Of a stretch of DNA of 21,836 nt, positions 14,867 to 21,836 are shown piece after piece. The position numbers and the translations under genes are program-made. Origin of the DNA: DATEPR01 sp036503065 (GTDB lineage Bacteria; Actinomycetota; Actinomycetes; Mycobacteriales; Pseudonocardiaceae); assembly GCA_036503065.1 (NCBI GenBank), contig DASXXM010000115.1, positions 1 through 21,836 of the forward strand. Reading direction: 5' to 3'. The notes below the pieces were generated by a model, which was given only the letters and a program-made list of their open reading frames with translations, searched no databases and was not told where the DNA came from. The first letter of the stretch is position 1. Every line of letters starts with the position of its first letter.

Positions 14867-15934
14867 TCAGTTGCCGGCGAGGTTGGCCGCGCTGACCGCT
14901 GGTTTGCCCGCGGCCTTCAGCACGGCGTTCACCGCGTCGAGGTTCGCGAAGCCGGTGAGGCTCGGTGCCGTCTTGGCGATGCCCGCGGTGACCTGGTCCT
15001 TGGTCAACTCGGGGAAGTCCGCGGCCAGCGGGTCGAGAGTGAGCTTGATCTCGCTGAACGCCCTGTCGATCACCGGCTGCGACAGCGCCTTGCCGGTGAG
15101 CTGCTTGAGCTGGTCGTTCACCGCGGCCTCGGCGCCCGTCTTGTTGCCCTGCGCGTAGTCGACCGCGTCCAGCTCGCCCTTGATCAATGCCTGCACGGTG
15201 GCCGGGTGCTGTTGCAGGAACGCGGTGCGCACGATCAGCACGGTCGTCGGGAACTGGCCGCCCGGCCACAGTGTGCTCTCGTCCACCAGTACCTTGGCGC
15301 CGCCGGTGAGCACCAGCTGCGATGAGTACGGCTCGGGCAGCCAGCCGCCCTGGATGTCGCCCTTCTGGAACTCCGACAGCGTCTGGGCGTTGGCCAGGTT
15401 GGTGACCGTGACCTGGCTGGTCAGGTTGTTCTTGGCCAGCCACGTCTTCAGCGACACGTCCTGCGTGTTGCCCAACTGCGGCGTGGCAATGGTCTTGCCC
15501 TTGAGGTCCTGCGGCGAATTGATGTTCGGCTTCACCACCAGCTGTGCACCGCCCGACGTCGCGCCCGCGACCAGCCGGACGGCGCCGCTGGACTTGGCGA
15601 ACCCGTTGATGGACGGTCCGGAACCGATGAACGCCGCGTCGAGCGAACCGCCGAGCAGGGCGCTGACCTCGTCCGGGCCCGCGTTGAACGTCTGCAGGGT
15701 GAGCTTGGTGCTGCCCAGCTCCTTGGTGAAGAAACCCTTGTCGACCCCGATCAGTGCCGCCGCGTGGGTGACGTTGGGGAAGTAGCCCAGTCTCAGTTCA
15801 CTGGCCGCGCCCTGGTTGGCGGCTGTCGTGGTGGGCGTCGCGGCCCTGGAACACGCGCCGAGCGTGAGCGCGACAGCCAGGGCCGGGATCGCGACGGCGG
15901 CGAGCAGCGGGACGCGGCGTGTGGTGGTGTGCAC
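14867..15934 (-). CDS. ABC transporter substrate-binding lipoprotein, SsuA-like
   Basis: The 355-residue protein begins with a lipoprotein signal peptide ending in the lipobox LGAC (C28), so it is anchored outside the membrane. The mature part is a two-lobed periplasmic-type binding protein: LRLGYFPNVTHAAALIGVDKGFF, FNAGPDEVSALLGGSLDAAFIGSGP, KGKTIATPQLGNTQDVSLKTWL and GWLPEPYSSQLV are typical of the SsuA/TauA/nitrate-binding family. The LGNTQDV segment is characteristic of homologues in actinobacterial cys clusters. The start is GTG 15932-15934 with GAGAGG ten bases upstream. It lies 36 bases after cysN. The ligand could be sulfate, thiosulfate or an aliphatic sulfonate; no desulfonating monooxygenase gene is present to support sulfonates. 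Confidence 0.92.
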   Translation of the reverse strand: MHTTTRRVPLLAAVAIPALAVALTLGACSRAATPTTTAANQGAASELRLGYFPNVTHAAALIGVDKGFFTKELGSTKLTLQTFNAGPDEVSALLGGSLDAAFIGSGPSINGFAKSSGAVRLVAGATSGGAQLVVKPNINSPQDLKGKTIATPQLGNTQDVSLKTWLAKNNLTSQVTVTNLANAQTLSEFQKGDIQGGWLPEPYSSQLVLTGGAKVLVDESTLWPGGQFPTTVLIVRTAFLQQHPATVQALIKGELDAVDYAQGNKTGAEAAVNDQLKQLTGKALSQPVIDRAFSEIKLTLDPLAADFPELTKDQVTAGIAKTAPSLTGFANLDAVNAVLKAAGKPAVSAANLAGN

Positions 15935-15970
15935 GGGAGTTGGGCCTCTCGAGTGTGATGGGCGGTGAGG

Positions 15971-17296
15971 TCAGGGACCTGGGGAGACCAGGTCGTGGAC
16001 ACGTTCGGTGGCGCTGTCGCGGTCCAACGCCGGCAGTGGCGCGCCGATCAGGCCGGCGGCCAACGTGGCGCCGTCGGCCGGGTCGATCACCAGGAACGAA
16101 CCGGTTCGGCGGCTCGCGGTGTAGTCGTCGGCCGGCAGCGGTTCCGACGTTCGTAGCCAGACTCGACCAATCTCGTTGAGCTGCAACGATTCCGGATCGT
16201 CCGTTGTGGACAGCTTCTGCTCGTCGAACCGGGAGTTGAGCGAGGTGACCAGGCCCTGCACGGTCCGGGTGCCGTGCTTGACCAACACACGTGCGCCGGC
16301 GCGCAACGGCTTGTCGGACAACCAGCACAGCGTCGCGTCCAGTTCGTCGGTGACCGTCGGCGCGTCGGCCGCGGCGACGATCACGTCGCCGCGCGAGATG
16401 TCCAGCTCGTCGTCCAGCAGCAGGGTGACCGACCGCCCTGAGCCGGCCTCCGCCAGCGGGCCGTCCATGGTGTCGATCCGCCGCACCCGGCTGCGCAGGC
16501 CTGCGGGCAGCACCAGCACCTCGTCGCCTTCGGTGATCGTGCCCGCGGCTACTTGCCCGGCGTAGCCCCGGTAGTCGGGGTACTCGGGGGTGCGGGGCCG
16601 GATCACGTACTGCACTGGGAAGCGGAACGGGAGGTGGTGCGGATCGGGCTCGACCGGCACGGTTTCGAGGTGGTGTAGCAGAGTCGGGCCATGCCACCAT
16701 GGCGTGTTCGCCGACGCGCTGGCGACGTTGTCGCCGACCAGCGCGGACACCGGGATGGCCACGACGTCCTGTTCGGTGTAGCCGAGCGCGGTGGCGTGGG
16801 CGAGGAACTCCTTGGCGATCAACGCGAACGTGGACTCTTCGTACCCGACCAGGTCGATCTTGTTGACCGCCAACACCAGTTTCGGTACGCCCAGCAACGC
16901 GAGCACGGCGGCGTGGCGGCGGGTCTGCTCGATCACGCCCTTGCGCGCGTCCACCAGCAGCACGGCCAACTGGGCGGTCGAGGCGCCGGTCACGGTGTTG
17001 CGGGTGTACTGGACGTGGCCGGGGGTGTCGGCCAGCACGAACGAGCGATGCGGGGTGGCGAAGTAGCGGTAGGCCACGTCGATGGTGATGCCCTGCTCGC
17101 GTTCCGAGCGCAACCCGTCCACCAGCAGCGACAGGTCCGGGGTGGCCAGGCCCCGGTCGCTCGACACCCGGTGCACGGCGGCCAGCTGGTCGGCCAGGAC
17201 GGACTTCGTGTCGTACAGGAGACGACCGACGAGGGTGGACTTGCCGTCGTCCACGCTGCCTGCGGTGGCCAACCGGAGCAGATCGGTATGAGGCAT
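15971..17296 (-). CDS. cysN: Sulfate adenylyltransferase subunit 1 (GTPase subunit)
   Basis: The 441-residue protein is EF-Tu-like, with P-loop GSVDDGKST (13-21), REQGITIDVAYRYF, DTPGH (90-94) and NKID (145-148), followed by beta-barrel domains (VQYVIRP...YRGYAGQVAAGTI). It couples GTP hydrolysis to the formation of adenylyl sulfate (APS) from ATP and sulfate together with CysD. The length equals stand-alone actinobacterial CysN; there is no fused APS kinase domain as in mycobacterial CysNC. ATG 17294-17296 overlaps the cysD stop by one base (TGATG), so translation is coupled and both subunits are made in similar amounts. The solute-binding protein gene follows after 36 bases. Confidence 0.96.
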   Translation of the reverse strand: MPHTDLLRLATAGSVDDGKSTLVGRLLYDTKSVLADQLAAVHRVSSDRGLATPDLSLLVDGLRSEREQGITIDVAYRYFATPHRSFVLADTPGHVQYTRNTVTGASTAQLAVLLVDARKGVIEQTRRHAAVLALLGVPKLVLAVNKIDLVGYEESTFALIAKEFLAHATALGYTEQDVVAIPVSALVGDNVASASANTPWWHGPTLLHHLETVPVEPDPHHLPFRFPVQYVIRPRTPEYPDYRGYAGQVAAGTITEGDEVLVLPAGLRSRVRRIDTMDGPLAEAGSGRSVTLLLDDELDISRGDVIVAAADAPTVTDELDATLCWLSDKPLRAGARVLVKHGTRTVQGLVTSLNSRFDEQKLSTTDDPESLQLNEIGRVWLRTSEPLPADDYTASRRTGSFLVIDPADGATLAAGLIGAPLPALDRDSATERVHDLVSPGP

Positions 17297-18222
17297 CAGA
17301 AGTAGCCTTCCCGTTTGCGGTCTTCCATGGCTGCTTCGGACAACCGGTCGTCCGCCCTCGTCGCGCCGCGCTCGGTCAGCCGGCTGGCGGCCACCTCGGC
17401 GATCACCTCATCGACGGTGGTGGCGCCGGATTCGACCGCGCCGGTGCACGAGCCGTCGCCCACGGTGCGGTAGCGCACGGTGAGTTCGTGGACGGCTTCG
17501 CCCGCGCGGGGTCCGCCCCACGGGCCGGTGGTCAGCCACATGCCGTCGCGTTCGAACACGGCGCGTTGGTGGGCGAAGTAGATGGCGGGCAGTTCGATGT
17601 GCTCCCGCTGGATGTAGCGCCAGACGTCCAGTTCGGTCCAGTTGGACAGCGGGAAGACCCGGACATGCTCGCCGGGACGGTGGCGGCCGTTGTAGAGGTT
17701 CCACAGTTCCGGGCGCTGGCGACGGGGATCCCACTGGCCGAAACCGTTGCGCAGGCTGAAGATCCGCTCCTTGGCGCGGGCTCGTTCCTCGTCGCGCCGG
17801 CCACCGCCGAACACCGCGTCGTAGCGGTGCTGGTTGATCGCGTCCAGCAGCGGCACGGTCTGCAACGGGTTGCGGGTGCCGTCCGGTCGTTCGACGAGGC
17901 GGCCGTCGTCGATGTAGTCCTGCACGGTTGCCACTTCCAGTCGTAGCCCGTAGCGGGCCACGACGTGATCACGGAATTCGATGACCTCGGGGAAGTTGTG
18001 GCCGGTGTCCACGTGCAGCAGCGGGAACGGCACCGGCGCCGGCCAGAACGCCTTGACCGCGAGGTGCACCAGCAGGGTGGAGTCCTTGCCGCCGGAGAAC
18101 AGGATCACCGGTCGGTCGAACTCCCCGGCCACCTCCCGGATGATGTGGATCGCCTCGGACTCCAGGGCGTCGAGGTTGTCGGCGACAACCGGCGCCGCGG
18201 GTGCCAGCGTCTCCTCAGCCAT
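17296..18222 (-). CDS. cysD: Sulfate adenylyltransferase subunit 2
   Basis: The 308-residue product carries the PP-loop SGGKDS (43-48) and the conserved segments FPLLHVDTGHNFPEVIEFRD, RRDEERARAKERIFS and WDPRRQRPELWNLYNGR, typical of CysD and of normal length. It performs the adenylyl transfer from ATP to sulfate. ATG 18220-18222 overlaps the end of cysH by eight bases (ATGGCTGA), and GGAG (18233-18236) lies ten bases upstream inside cysH; the TTG at 18246 that opens the frame is less likely. It is translationally linked on both sides (cysH upstream, cysN downstream), showing a single expression unit. Confidence 0.97.
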   Translation of the reverse strand: MAEETLAPAAPVVADNLDALESEAIHIIREVAGEFDRPVILFSGGKDSTLLVHLAVKAFWPAPVPFPLLHVDTGHNFPEVIEFRDHVVARYGLRLEVATVQDYIDDGRLVERPDGTRNPLQTVPLLDAINQHRYDAVFGGGRRDEERARAKERIFSLRNGFGQWDPRRQRPELWNLYNGRHRPGEHVRVFPLSNWTELDVWRYIQREHIELPAIYFAHQRAVFERDGMWLTTGPWGGPRAGEAVHELTVRYRTVGDGSCTGAVESGATTVDEVIAEVAASRLTERGATRADDRLSEAAMEDRKREGYF

Positions 18223-18907
18223 GGAGGCCGCACTCCGTCTTGCCAAGGCCTGCCCAGCGTCCGCTGCGCGGATCGGCGCCCGGCAACGGCTTCGCGGTGC
18301 ACGGCGCGCAGCCGATGGACAGGTAACCCGAGGACACCAACGGGTTCTCCAGCACGCCGTGCGCGGCGATGTAGTCGTGGAACTCGTCGTCGCTCCACGC
18401 CGCGATCGGGTTGATCTTCACCAGCCCGTTGCGGTCGTCCCAGCTCACGATCGGGGTGTTCGCCCTGGTCGGGGCATCGACCCTGCGCACCCCGGTCACC
18501 CAGGCCTGATAGCCGGCCAACGTCCGCCGCAACGGCACCACCTTGCGCAGGTGGCAACACCGGTCCGGCTCGGTCCGGTTCAGCAGGCCGTACTGCGCCT
18601 CCTGGTCGGCAACCGACTGTTCGGCCGCGGCGTTGACGATCCGGATCTCGGGATAGACCGTGGCCACGGCGTCCCGGGTGCCGATCGTCTCGGCGAAGTG
18701 GTAGCCGGTCTCCAGGAACAGGACGTCCACGTTCGGTTTCACCCGCACCGCGAGGTCGATCAACACCGCGTCCTGCATGTTCGACGCCACGATCCACTCG
18801 TCGCCGAAGGTGCGCGCGGTCCACGCCAGCGCCTCGCCGGCACTCGCATCGGCCAGCTCGGCCGACGCGGTTTCGGCAATGGACTTCAGGTCTTTGGTCG
18901 CGGTCAC
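18215..18907 (-). CDS. cysH: Adenylyl-sulfate (APS) reductase with 4Fe-4S cluster
   Basis: The 230-residue protein has the substrate-binding LETGYHFAET (66-74) and RTEPDRCCHLRKV with the Cys pair C117-C118. The second pair is GCAPCT (C200, C203), and the catalytic tail is KTECGLHG (C226). The CC...CxxC set binds a 4Fe-4S cluster and distinguishes APS reductases from PAPS reductases of the E. coli type. It therefore reduces APS directly to sulfite with thioredoxin, and no APS kinase is needed; none is present. GTG 18905-18907 is chosen because GGAGGG is 11 bases upstream and the product length fits; its first bases overlap the stop of the zinc-ribbon gene (GTGA). It overlaps cysD by eight bases at its end. 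Confidence 0.95.
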   Translation of the reverse strand: MTATKDLKSIAETASAELADASAGEALAWTARTFGDEWIVASNMQDAVLIDLAVRVKPNVDVLFLETGYHFAETIGTRDAVATVYPEIRIVNAAAEQSVADQEAQYGLLNRTEPDRCCHLRKVVPLRRTLAGYQAWVTGVRRVDAPTRANTPIVSWDDRNGLVKINPIAAWSDDEFHDYIAAHGVLENPLVSSGYLSIGCAPCTAKPLPGADPRSGRWAGLGKTECGLHG

Positions 18908-19062
18908 GACCGCACCACCCCTCCGGACAACAGTCCGACCAGTTTCACCGCGAACACGCGGCGACAACCCAGACACAGCCAGGCACCATGCGGCTCCTCC
19001 TGCGGCCGCAGGTCCTCCTCGCCGCAGTAGGGACAACACGCGACGGCCGCCCGTTCATTCAT
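18904..19062 (-). CDS. 52-residue zinc-ribbon microprotein in the sulfur operon
   Basis: The small protein has two CxxC pairs, CPYC (C10, C13; preceded by C9) and CLGC (C30, C33), spaced as in a rubredoxin-like zinc ribbon, followed by RRVFAVKLVGLLSGGV. ATG 19060-19062 overlaps the sirA stop (ATGA), and its TGA overlaps the cysH GTG start (GTGA), so it is embedded by 4-base overlaps on both sides. Streptomyces cys clusters have a similar tiny gene between the sulfite reductase gene and cysH, which suggests conserved coexpression. The exact function is unknown; a metal-binding, redox or assembly partner for SirA or CysH is possible. The tight fit makes a real gene very likely even though it is short. 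Confidence 0.88.
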   Translation of the reverse strand: MNERAAVACCPYCGEEDLRPQEEPHGAWLCLGCRRVFAVKLVGLLSGGVVRS

Positions 19063-20750
19063 CGCAACTCCGCATCGTCGGCGCGCGTGACCCACTGGGC
19101 GAACCGCTCGCCGTCGCCACGACCGGCCACGTAGTTGCGCACCAGCCGTTCCACGTACTCGGGCAGCTCGACGCTGGTGACCTTGTGGCCACGCAGTTTC
19201 CGGCCGAAACCGGCGTCGAGGCCGAGGCCGCCGCCCAGGTGCACCTGAAATCCCTCGACCTGGTCCCCGGCGGCGTTCGTGACGATCTGGCCCTTCAGGC
19301 CGATGTCCGCGGTCTGGATGCGGGCGCACGAGTTCGGGCAGCCGTTCACGTGCACGCTCACCGGGTGGTCCAACGTGGCCTGCACGTCGGCCAGTCGCTC
19401 CTCCAACTCGGTCACCAGCCGGGCCGCGCGCGCCTTGGTCTCCACGATGGCGAGCTTGCAGAACTCGATCCCGGTGCAGGCCATCACACTGCGCCGCCAC
19501 GGCGACGGCGCGGTCGGCAGGCCGATCCCGGCCAGTTCGGTCCGCAGCCCGTCCAGGTCCGGCTCGGCCACGTCCAGCACGACCAGCTTCTGTTGCGGCG
19601 TCAGGCGAACCCGTCGCGAACCGGCCCGCTCCGCGGCCTTGGCGACCGCGACGAGCATGCCGCCGGACACCCGGCCGGCGACCGGCGCGGCGCCAACGTA
19701 GAACTTGCCGTCCCGCTGCGGGTGCGTGCCGATGTGGTCCCTCGGGTGCGCCGGCACGTCCGGTGCCGGGCCGTCGATCAGCGACCGCTTCAGGTACTTG
19801 GTCTCCAGGACCTCCCGGAACCGCTCCGGGCCCCAGTCCGCGACCAGGAACTTGATCCGCGCCCGGTGCCGCAGCCGCCGGTAGCCGTAGTCCCGGAACA
19901 CACTGATCACGCCCGCCCACACGTCCGGCACCTCGGCCAGCGGAATCCAGGCGCCCAGCCGCTTGCCGATCATCGGGTTGGTGGACAGCCCGCCGCCGAC
20001 CCACAGGTCGAAGCCGGGGCCGTGCTCCGGGTGGCGCACGCCGACGAACGCGACGTCGTGGATCTCGTGCGCGACGTCCGGCAGGCCCGAGATGGCGGTC
20101 TTGAACTTCCTGGGCAGGTTGGCGAACGCCCGGTCGCCGATGAACCGCTCACGGATCGCCTCGATCGCGGGCGTGCCGTCGATGATCTCGTCCGCCGCGA
20201 TGCCGGCCACCGGCGAGCCGAGGATGACACGCGGGCTGTCGCCGCACGCCTCCATCGTGGTCAGGCCTGCGGCTTCCAGTTTCGCCCAGACCGCCGGCAC
20301 GTCCTCGATCCGGATCCAGTGGTACTGGATGTTCTGCCGGTCGGTGATGTCCGCGGTGTCTCTGGCGTAGGTCTGGGAGATCTCGCCGAGCACGGTCAGC
20401 TGTTCCGTGGTCAGCGCGCCGCCGTCGATGCGCACCCGGAGCATGAAGAACTCGTCGTCCAGCTCCTCCGGCTCCAGGATGGCGGTCCGGCCGCCGTCGA
20501 TCCCGGGGCGTCGCTGGGTGTAGAGGCCGAACCAGCGGAACCTGCCGCGCAGGTCGGCCGGGTCGATCGAGTCGAACCCGCGGTGCGCGTAGATGTTGAG
20601 GATCCGGTCGCGCACGTTCAGCGGGTGATCGTCCTTCTTGGACCGTTCGTTCGGGTTGAGAGGTTCACGGTAACCGAGCGCCCACTGGCCCTCACCCCGC
20701 CGGACATGGGCACGCTTGGGCGCCGAGGCGGTCGTCGGCGTGGTTGGCAC
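19059..20750 (-). CDS. sirA: Ferredoxin-dependent assimilatory sulfite reductase (SirA/NirA family)
   Basis: The 563-residue protein has the duplicated ferredoxin-like halves of siroheme-dependent nitrite/sulfite reductases. The cluster and siroheme ligands are CTGIEFC (C425, C431) and GCPNSC (C471, C475). Y77 (in FGLYTQR) and C169 (in MEACGD) are 92 residues apart, the same as Tyr69 and Cys161 that are cross-linked next to siroheme in the Mycobacterium tuberculosis enzyme, supporting sulfite over nitrite as substrate. It makes a six-electron reduction of sulfite to sulfide in the cytosol. GTG 20748-20750 has GGAGGA five bases upstream. A leader peptide gene and two hairpins precede it. A zinc-ribbon gene and cysH follow with 4-base overlaps. 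Confidence 0.96.
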   Translation of the reverse strand: MPTTPTTASAPKRAHVRRGEGQWALGYREPLNPNERSKKDDHPLNVRDRILNIYAHRGFDSIDPADLRGRFRWFGLYTQRRPGIDGGRTAILEPEELDDEFFMLRVRIDGGALTTEQLTVLGEISQTYARDTADITDRQNIQYHWIRIEDVPAVWAKLEAAGLTTMEACGDSPRVILGSPVAGIAADEIIDGTPAIEAIRERFIGDRAFANLPRKFKTAISGLPDVAHEIHDVAFVGVRHPEHGPGFDLWVGGGLSTNPMIGKRLGAWIPLAEVPDVWAGVISVFRDYGYRRLRHRARIKFLVADWGPERFREVLETKYLKRSLIDGPAPDVPAHPRDHIGTHPQRDGKFYVGAAPVAGRVSGGMLVAVAKAAERAGSRRVRLTPQQKLVVLDVAEPDLDGLRTELAGIGLPTAPSPWRRSVMACTGIEFCKLAIVETKARAARLVTELEERLADVQATLDHPVSVHVNGCPNSCARIQTADIGLKGQIVTNAAGDQVEGFQVHLGGGLGLDAGFGRKLRGHKVTSVELPEYVERLVRNYVAGRGDGERFAQWVTRADDAELR

Positions 20751-20869
20751 GGTCGTCCTCCGGTGGTCGGGGCGCCTGGGGCGCCGACGAGGTCCCGGAG
20801 TGCTACCGAATGGGAACCATCAGCCGGCGTCCGGCGCCGGCTGGCAACAGCGAAATAGCACGGCGACGG
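20751..20869 (-). promoter_or_regulatory. Leader between the RRHVD peptide gene and sirA, with two hairpins
   Basis: This 119-base stretch contains hairpin A, CAGCCGGCG/CGCCGGCTG (20821-20829 and 20835-20843, 5-nt loop), 26 bases after the leader-peptide stop. It also contains hairpin B, with arms near GTCGGGGCGCC and GGCGCCGAC (20766-20788, small bulge), just upstream of the sirA Shine-Dalgarno (20756-20761). No T-run follows A, so termination could be Rho-dependent; B could occlude the SD. Coupling of leader translation to these structures is inferred. Confidence 0.55.
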
Positions 20870-20956
20870 TCAGTGACCGCGCCGGCACAATGCGCTGGAG
20901 ACGCGACGGAAGTCCACGTGGCGCCGGGCCACGAGGTGAACTTCGGTCGCAGACAT
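20870..20956 (-). CDS. 28-residue RRHVD-type leader peptide upstream of sirA
   Basis: ATG 20954-20956 to TGA 20870-20872 encodes MSATEVHLVARRH followed by VDFRRVSSALCRRGH. Short peptides with ARRHVD(L/F)xRVxSAxC near the C-terminus are repeatedly found upstream of sulfur metabolism operons in actinomycetes and are annotated as putative leader peptides. The single Cys close to the end and the cluster of Arg codons would make ribosome progress sensitive to charged tRNA supply. It lies 119 bases before sirA, with no other start between. A regulatory uORF is far more likely than a protein with its own function. The larger frame containing it extends into antisense hemW and is not real. Confidence 0.8.
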   Translation of the reverse strand: MSATEVHLVARRHVDFRRVSSALCRRGH

Positions 20957-21058
20957 AGTCCCAGCCTGCCACGATGCGCCGACAGTGACCACCGACATCC
21001 GAATGCTGGGACGAGGCTCACGTCCCGGCGAAATCCCGTGGTAAGAGACACTGGACGG
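20957..21058. promoter_or_regulatory. Divergent promoter region between the sulfur operon and hemW
   Basis: This 102-bp gap must hold both promoters. It contains the palindrome GGGACG-N7-CGTCCC (21008-21013 and 21021-21026). GTCCCAGC (20958-20965) also matches the inverted GCTGGGAC (21005-21012). These are candidate operator or hairpin sites. I cannot place convincing -35/-10 pairs; TAAGAG at about 21042 is a weak -10 for hemW. Confidence 0.4.
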
Positions 21059-21836
21059 ATGCCTTCCGCATTGCCGGCCGGTGAGCCGGCGCCTGATGAC
21101 GGGGCGCTGCCCGCCGCGGCCACCGCAAGTCTCGGCGCTCGTCCGTTCGGGGTGTACGTGCACGTACCGTTCTGCGCGACCCGATGCGGCTACTGCGACT
21201 TCAACACCTACACCGCCGGCGAGTTGGGCGGCTCGGCGTCGCCGCAGTCGTGGCTGGCCGGGCTGCGCGCCGAGTTGGACCTCGCCGTCCACATCCTGGG
21301 CGGCTCGCCTGCCGCGGACACCGTGTTCGTCGGCGGCGGCACACCGTCGCTGTTGGGCGCGGCCGGATTGGCCGATGTGCTGGTGGCGGTGCGCGACACG
21401 GTCGGCATCGCCGACGGCGCCGAGGTGACGACCGAGTCGAATCCGGAGTCCACGTCGCCGGAGTTCTTCACCGGCATCCGCGCTGCCGGGTACACCCGGG
21501 TGTCGCTGGGCATGCAGTCCGCGGCCGGGCACGTCCTAGCCACGCTGGACCGCACGCACACGCCGGGCCGGCCGGTGGCCGCCGCCCGCGAGGCCCGCGC
21601 GGCCGGGTTCGAGCACGTCAGCCTCGACCTCATCTACGGCACACCCGGCGAGCGCACCGACGACCTGCGCGCGTCGCTGGACGCGGTGCTCGCGGCCGGT
21701 GTCGACCACGTGTCGGCGTACGCGCTGATCGTGGAGGCCGGCACCGCGCTGGCCCGGCGGGTCGACCGGGGCGAACTGCCGGCACCCGACGACGACGTGC
21801 TGGCGTCGGACTACGAACTCATCGACGACACGCTGG
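21059..21836 (+). CDS. hemW: HemW, radical SAM heme chaperone (3' end outside window)
   Basis: The frame from ATG 21059 stays open to the window edge (259 codons). The N-terminus MPSALPAGEPAPDDGALP followed by GVYVHVPFCATRCGYCDFNTY carries the radical SAM motif CxxxCxxC (C39, C43, C46), then VFVGGGTPSLLG and TTESNPEST, typical of HemW (formerly annotated as oxygen-independent coproporphyrinogen oxidase-like). The HemW-type pattern, with actinobacterial N-terminal extension, argues for heme delivery rather than coproporphyrinogen decarboxylation. ATG 21059 has only a weak purine stretch upstream. In many actinobacteria the gene follows lepA directly; here the divergent sulfur operon and a long accessory region intervene. 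Confidence 0.94.
   Translation, partial: MPSALPAGEPAPDDGALPAAATASLGARPFGVYVHVPFCATRCGYCDFNTYTAGELGGSASPQSWLAGLRAELDLAVHILGGSPAADTVFVGGGTPSLLGAAGLADVLVAVRDTVGIADGAEVTTESNPESTSPEFFTGIRAAGYTRVSLGMQSAAGHVLATLDRTHTPGRPVAAAREARAAGFEHVSLDLIYGTPGERTDDLRASLDAVLAAGVDHVSAYALIVEAGTALARRVDRGELPAPDDDVLASDYELIDDTL

Noticed and set aside
18223..18246. TTG start giving cysD eight extra residues
   Set aside because: No SD at that distance; ATG 18222 has GGAG ten bases upstream and matches normal CysD length.
18777..20858. Long plus-strand frame (693 codons) opposite sirA and cysH
   Set aside because: It is antisense to genes with full family motifs and consists of low-complexity Arg/Val/Asp/Gln-rich text typical of high-GC shadow frames.

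Overview
The window is high-GC DNA with wobble positions mostly G or C, frequent GTG starts and dense gene packing. This points to a filamentous actinobacterium. The SirA/CysH/CysD/CysN order with a 52-residue zinc-ribbon gene, the HemW N-terminus and DasR-like chitinase boxes fit Pseudonocardiales or Streptomyces-like genomes. I lean to Pseudonocardiales but cannot prove it from this sequence.

Left part (1-4090): the 3' end of a transglutaminase-like cysteine protease gene converges on rpsT (ribosomal protein S20, minus strand). A long inverted repeat lies between them. An EamA/DMT permease gene follows, then lepA (elongation factor 4). Middle part (4091-11254): a variable, accessory-looking stretch. 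It holds a Uma2-family nuclease-like gene whose ribosome binding site lies in a hairpin, and a secreted multidomain GH18 chitinase behind a chitinase-type promoter with two DasR-like boxes. It also holds a nitronate monooxygenase, a medium-chain quinone-oxidoreductase-like gene with a palindromic operator over its -10, a small membrane protein overlapped by a 26-codon membrane microprotein, and an enoyl-CoA hydratase-family gene. Three of these genes have a TANNNT box exactly six bases before the start codon, suggesting leaderless transcripts.

Right part (11255-20956, all minus strand): one almost gap-free assimilatory sulfate reduction operon. In transcription order it has a 28-codon RRHVD-type leader peptide, two hairpins, sirA (ferredoxin sulfite reductase), a zinc-ribbon microprotein, cysH (4Fe-4S APS reductase), cysD and cysN (ATP sulfurylase), an SsuABC-like ABC importer (lipoprotein, ATPase, permease), a CbiX-type sirohydrochlorin chelatase, and two GNAT acetyltransferases. 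Together these could import a sulfur anion, activate sulfate to APS, reduce APS to sulfite, reduce sulfite to sulfide, and finish siroheme for SirA. No APS kinase (cysC) is present, consistent with direct APS reduction. Divergent from the operon, hemW (radical SAM heme chaperone) runs off the right edge.

The most interesting items are the leader peptide plus hairpins of the sulfur operon, the embedded zinc-ribbon microprotein, the RBS-trapping hairpin before the Uma2 gene, the orphan TetR-type operator, the GTGA-coupled membrane microprotein, and a possible dispersed intergenic repeat next to rpsT. I see no CRISPR array, tRNA, rRNA or intact insertion sequence.
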